From NCBI GenBank assembly GCA_003526375.1, contig DPDG01000099.1, positions 1 through 12,539 of the forward strand: DNA of 12,539 nt, read 5' to 3'. The stretch is from Lentisphaeria bacterium (GTDB lineage: Bacteria; Verrucomicrobiota; Lentisphaeria; Victivallales; UBA1829). Both the position numbers and the translations under genes were made by a program. The notes below the pieces were generated by a model. The model worked only from the letters and a program-made list of their open reading frames with translations, had not been told where the DNA came from and made no database searches. Below, one piece after another: positions 10,509-12,539 of the stretch (position 1 is its first letter; the number at the start of each line of letters is the position of its first letter).

Positions 10509-12539
10509 ATGATGGAAGCAATACAGTTGGATTTGTTCGATTTTGCCGTGATGCAGGCGGCGGTTCAATCGAAGGAGCGAGAGGTTCCGGAAACGGTCGT
10601 TCTGCGGAACTTTCAGAATGACGGCAGGCATGGGATGCCGACGACTCCGGCGGCAAGGATTGAGGCGAATTTCAAGGCGATCCGTCTGCTAAAGGAACTC
10701 AAAGTCGAAAAACGTGTTCCGTCTCATGAGGAGCAGGTCACGCTTTCGCAGTTCAGCGGATGGGGCGGGCTGACCGAAGTTTTCATGGAAGGCAATCGCC
10801 ATTATCAGGCGCTCAAGGAACTGCTTCCTGACGAGGAATATCAGACTGCGCAAAATTCCATTCTCGACAGCTATTACACGCACGAATATATCATTGATTT
10901 CATGTGGGACCTTGTCCGGCAGGAGCTTGGAATCAAGTCCGGCAAGGTTGCGGAACTCGGCGCCGGGACCGGAAATTTCATCGGGCTTGCGCCGTTTCAG
11001 AATGTCTATGAGTTTACAGCCGTCGAGATTGATAAAATTTCGGGGAACATCGCGAAGACACTTTATCCAGAGTCAGACATCCGGATCGCATCGCTGGAGA
11101 CGGTTAAACTGCCGGAACAGTATGACCTCGTGATCGGCAATGTTCCGTTCGGCAGATTTGCTCCGTATGACCGGAATTACCGTTCTTACAATGCCTGGAA
11201 TCTGCATAATTATTTCATCTCCCGCGCCTTGGATTGCCTGAAGGAAAATGGCCATGCCGTCCTTCTGACCTCCAGTTCCACAATGGACAAACCCGGTTCC
11301 ATGCCGCTAGTTACGAACGGGCGTGCGGGACTTGTGAAGGCTTACCGTCTGCCGAACAATACCTTTGCCGGAACGGAGATCGTCGCCGATATTCTCATCC
11401 TGAAGAAAGAGTATCGGGAGACTCTTTCCGGCAATCTGCAATGGGTTGACACCGCCGATAAGACGGGCAGAGTTGAGGTCAACCGCTACTTCGCGCAGCA
11501 TCCGGAACATGTGTTCGGAAGACTCTCGAACTCCGGCAAAATGTATGGCAAGCTGAATACACCGACCGTTCTGCCGGATGATAAAAGTCTGAAGGAACAT
11601 TTCGATATCGCGCGAAAAGAGTTCATGCCCGCTCTGCCGGAAGTTCCTGAAAATACCGATCTGTTCGGCAATGCACTTCCGGAAGCGACTGCGCCCAAAG
11701 TAGAAGTCATTTCCTATGCGAATCGGACGGATATTCCGGAGGAGAAGGAACCGCCGGAAAATTGCCGGGAATACAGCATCTTTTCCACCCTCGACACCGT
11801 TTATCAGGTCATTGGCGGCATGGGACACCGTCTGAAGGACCGCAAAGGGGAAAATCTCACGCTAAAAGAGACGCAGAAAGTCCATTCCTTCGTCAAGATC
11901 AAGAATGCGCTGAATGAACTCATTGACGCTCAATTGGATTTCAATGCCCCGGATGAAGAAATTGAGGATTTGCGCATCCGGCTTCGGTGCATTTACAATG
12001 ATCATGTTGCAAAATACGGCGTGCTTTCCAATAAGACCGTTCATAAATATTGCGTGGAAGATCCCGAATACCTCAAGGTCGCGGCGATTGAAAACTGTCG
12101 CAAAGCGACCGAAACCAACAAAGCCGGGATCAAGACGACGAAAAAAGTCTATGAACCCGGTGACATCCTTTTCAAGCGGACGCAATGGCCGTGGCGGGAG
12201 CCGGATCATGCGGAAAACGTTGTCGAAGCCGGACTGATCTCCCATGCTTATCGTAACTGCATCGACCTTGAATACATCGCCCGGATCACCGGCAAGTACT
12301 ATGAATCAGTGAAAACGGAGCTTCTGGCGAGCAGCGAGTATTTCTACAACCCGGCAGCGCAGAGAATTGAACTCAAAAGCCGCTATCTTTCGGGGCACAT
12401 CAAGATGAAGATCGAGGAGGCTCAGGCGCATGGCCTGACCGCCAATGTGGAGGCGTTGAAAACGGTTCTGCCGAAACCTTTGACCATTGAAGATATCGAC
12501 TTCGCGCTTGGGTCGTTCTGGCTGCCTGCGGAACTCGTT
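10509..12539 (+). CDS. Large element-type N6-adenine methylase/helicase protein (N-terminal 677 codons; runs off the window)
   Basis: The frame is open from ATG 10509 to the last base. AAAGGA (10498-10503) precedes ATG 10509 and ATG 10512 at acceptable spacing for either. The N-terminal domain is an adenine methyltransferase: motif I ELGAGTGNF (149-157), acidic AVEID (171-175), and the catalytic-loop motif NVPF (211-214) in place of NPPY/F, as often in these large mobile-element proteins. QFSGWGGLTEVF (81-92) is another family block. The final residues (LGSFWLPAELV) match the linker that in relatives leads to an SNF2/DEAD-type helicase; that helicase part is inferred. Relatives often exceed 1,500 residues. 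Residues 6-10 are QLDLF, a consensus beta-clamp-binding peptide, and the element carries its own dnaN. Likely roles are self-methylation and DNA processing or protection during transfer. Confidence 0.85.
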   Translation, partial: MMEAIQLDLFDFAVMQAAVQSKEREVPETVVLRNFQNDGRHGMPTTPAARIEANFKAIRLLKELKVEKRVPSHEEQVTLSQFSGWGGLTEVFMEGNRHYQALKELLPDEEYQTAQNSILDSYYTHEYIIDFMWDLVRQELGIKSGKVAELGAGTGNFIGLAPFQNVYEFTAVEIDKISGNIAKTLYPESDIRIASLETVKLPEQYDLVIGNVPFGRFAPYDRNYRSYNAWNLHNYFISRALDCLKENGHAVLLTSSSTMDKPGSMPLVTNGRAGLVKAYRLPNNTFAGTEIVADILILKKEYRETLSGNLQWVDTADKTGRVEVNRYFAQHPEHVFGRLSNSGKMYGKLNTPTVLPDDKSLKEHFDIARKEFMPALPEVPENTDLFGNALPEATAPKVEVISYANRTDIPEEKEPPENCREYSIFSTLDTVYQVIGGMGHRLKDRKGENLTLKETQKVHSFVKIKNALNELIDAQLDFNAPDEEIEDLRIRLRCIYNDHVAKYGVLSNKTVHKYCVEDPEYLKVAAIENCRKATETNKAGIKTTKKVYEPGDILFKRTQWPWREPDHAENVVEAGLISHAYRNCIDLEYIARITGKYYESVKTELLASSEYFYNPAAQRIELKSRYLSGHIKMKIEEAQAHGLTANVEALKTVLPKPLTIEDIDFALGSFWLPAELV

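Noticed and set aside
11630..11690. Second clamp-like peptide in the methylase/helicase (TDLFG)
   Set aside because: It lacks the leading glutamine of the consensus; DLF occurs often by chance.
11307..12245. Minus-strand open frames of 127 and 173 aa under the methylase/helicase
   Set aside because: They are antisense to a frame with clear methylase motifs and have no start signals of their own.
1..12539. CRISPR array, tRNA or insertion sequence
   Set aside because: No regularly spaced repeats, no tRNA-like cloverleaf with a CCA region, and no transposase frame with terminal repeats were seen on either strand.

Overview
The window looks like part of an integrative or plasmid-type mobile element from a Gram-negative-style bacterium of roughly even base composition with strong GGAGG-type ribosome sites. 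The gene set and codon style would suit a Lentisphaerota/PVC gut bacterium, but that assignment is a guess. No rRNA, tRNA, transposase, integrase or CRISPR array is visible.

Layout. (1) 1-4088, plus strand: the tail of an unseen gene, two small unknown genes, then a PRTRC cassette (ParB-Related, ThiF-Related Cassette, a plasmid/element module of unknown biochemistry) in the order E, C, a possible small ORF, F, B, ThiF. The junctions are mostly overlapping, so it reads as one operon. The family members A, D (ParM-like) and ParB are not in the window. (2) 4120-5325, minus strand: an AAA ATPase with a DUF4143 C-terminus, probably cargo. (3) 5330-8736, plus strand: a consensus-like promoter, a leader of about 215 nt, then an element-borne DNA polymerase III beta clamp (dnaN) and four unrecognised genes, two of which share a 26-residue repeat. 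(4) 8739-10330, minus strand: an AbiEi/AbiEii type IV toxin-antitoxin pair with palindromic operators. (5) 10509 to the window end, plus strand: the first 677 codons of a very large N6-adenine methylase/helicase-type protein typical of conjugative elements, open at the right edge.

The most interesting theme is clamp-centred. The element carries its own sliding clamp with the peptide-binding pocket motifs intact. The methylase/helicase begins with a canonical clamp-binding pentapeptide (QLDLF, residues 6-10). PRTRC protein E appears to end in QGELSLF, but that ending sits one frame away from the rest of the gene, so either the sequence has a one-base insertion or the gene uses frameshifting. 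These same three genes each have a structured leader. The leaders of E and dnaN look like two copies of one RNA motif with compensating stem changes, and the methylase leader is a long hairpin that buries part of its ribosome site. A working model is an element-specific replication/modification complex tethered to its own clamp, with PRTRC E as a partner.

A second theme is possible broken or recoded frames: E/C at about 1235 and the start of F at about 1632-1713.
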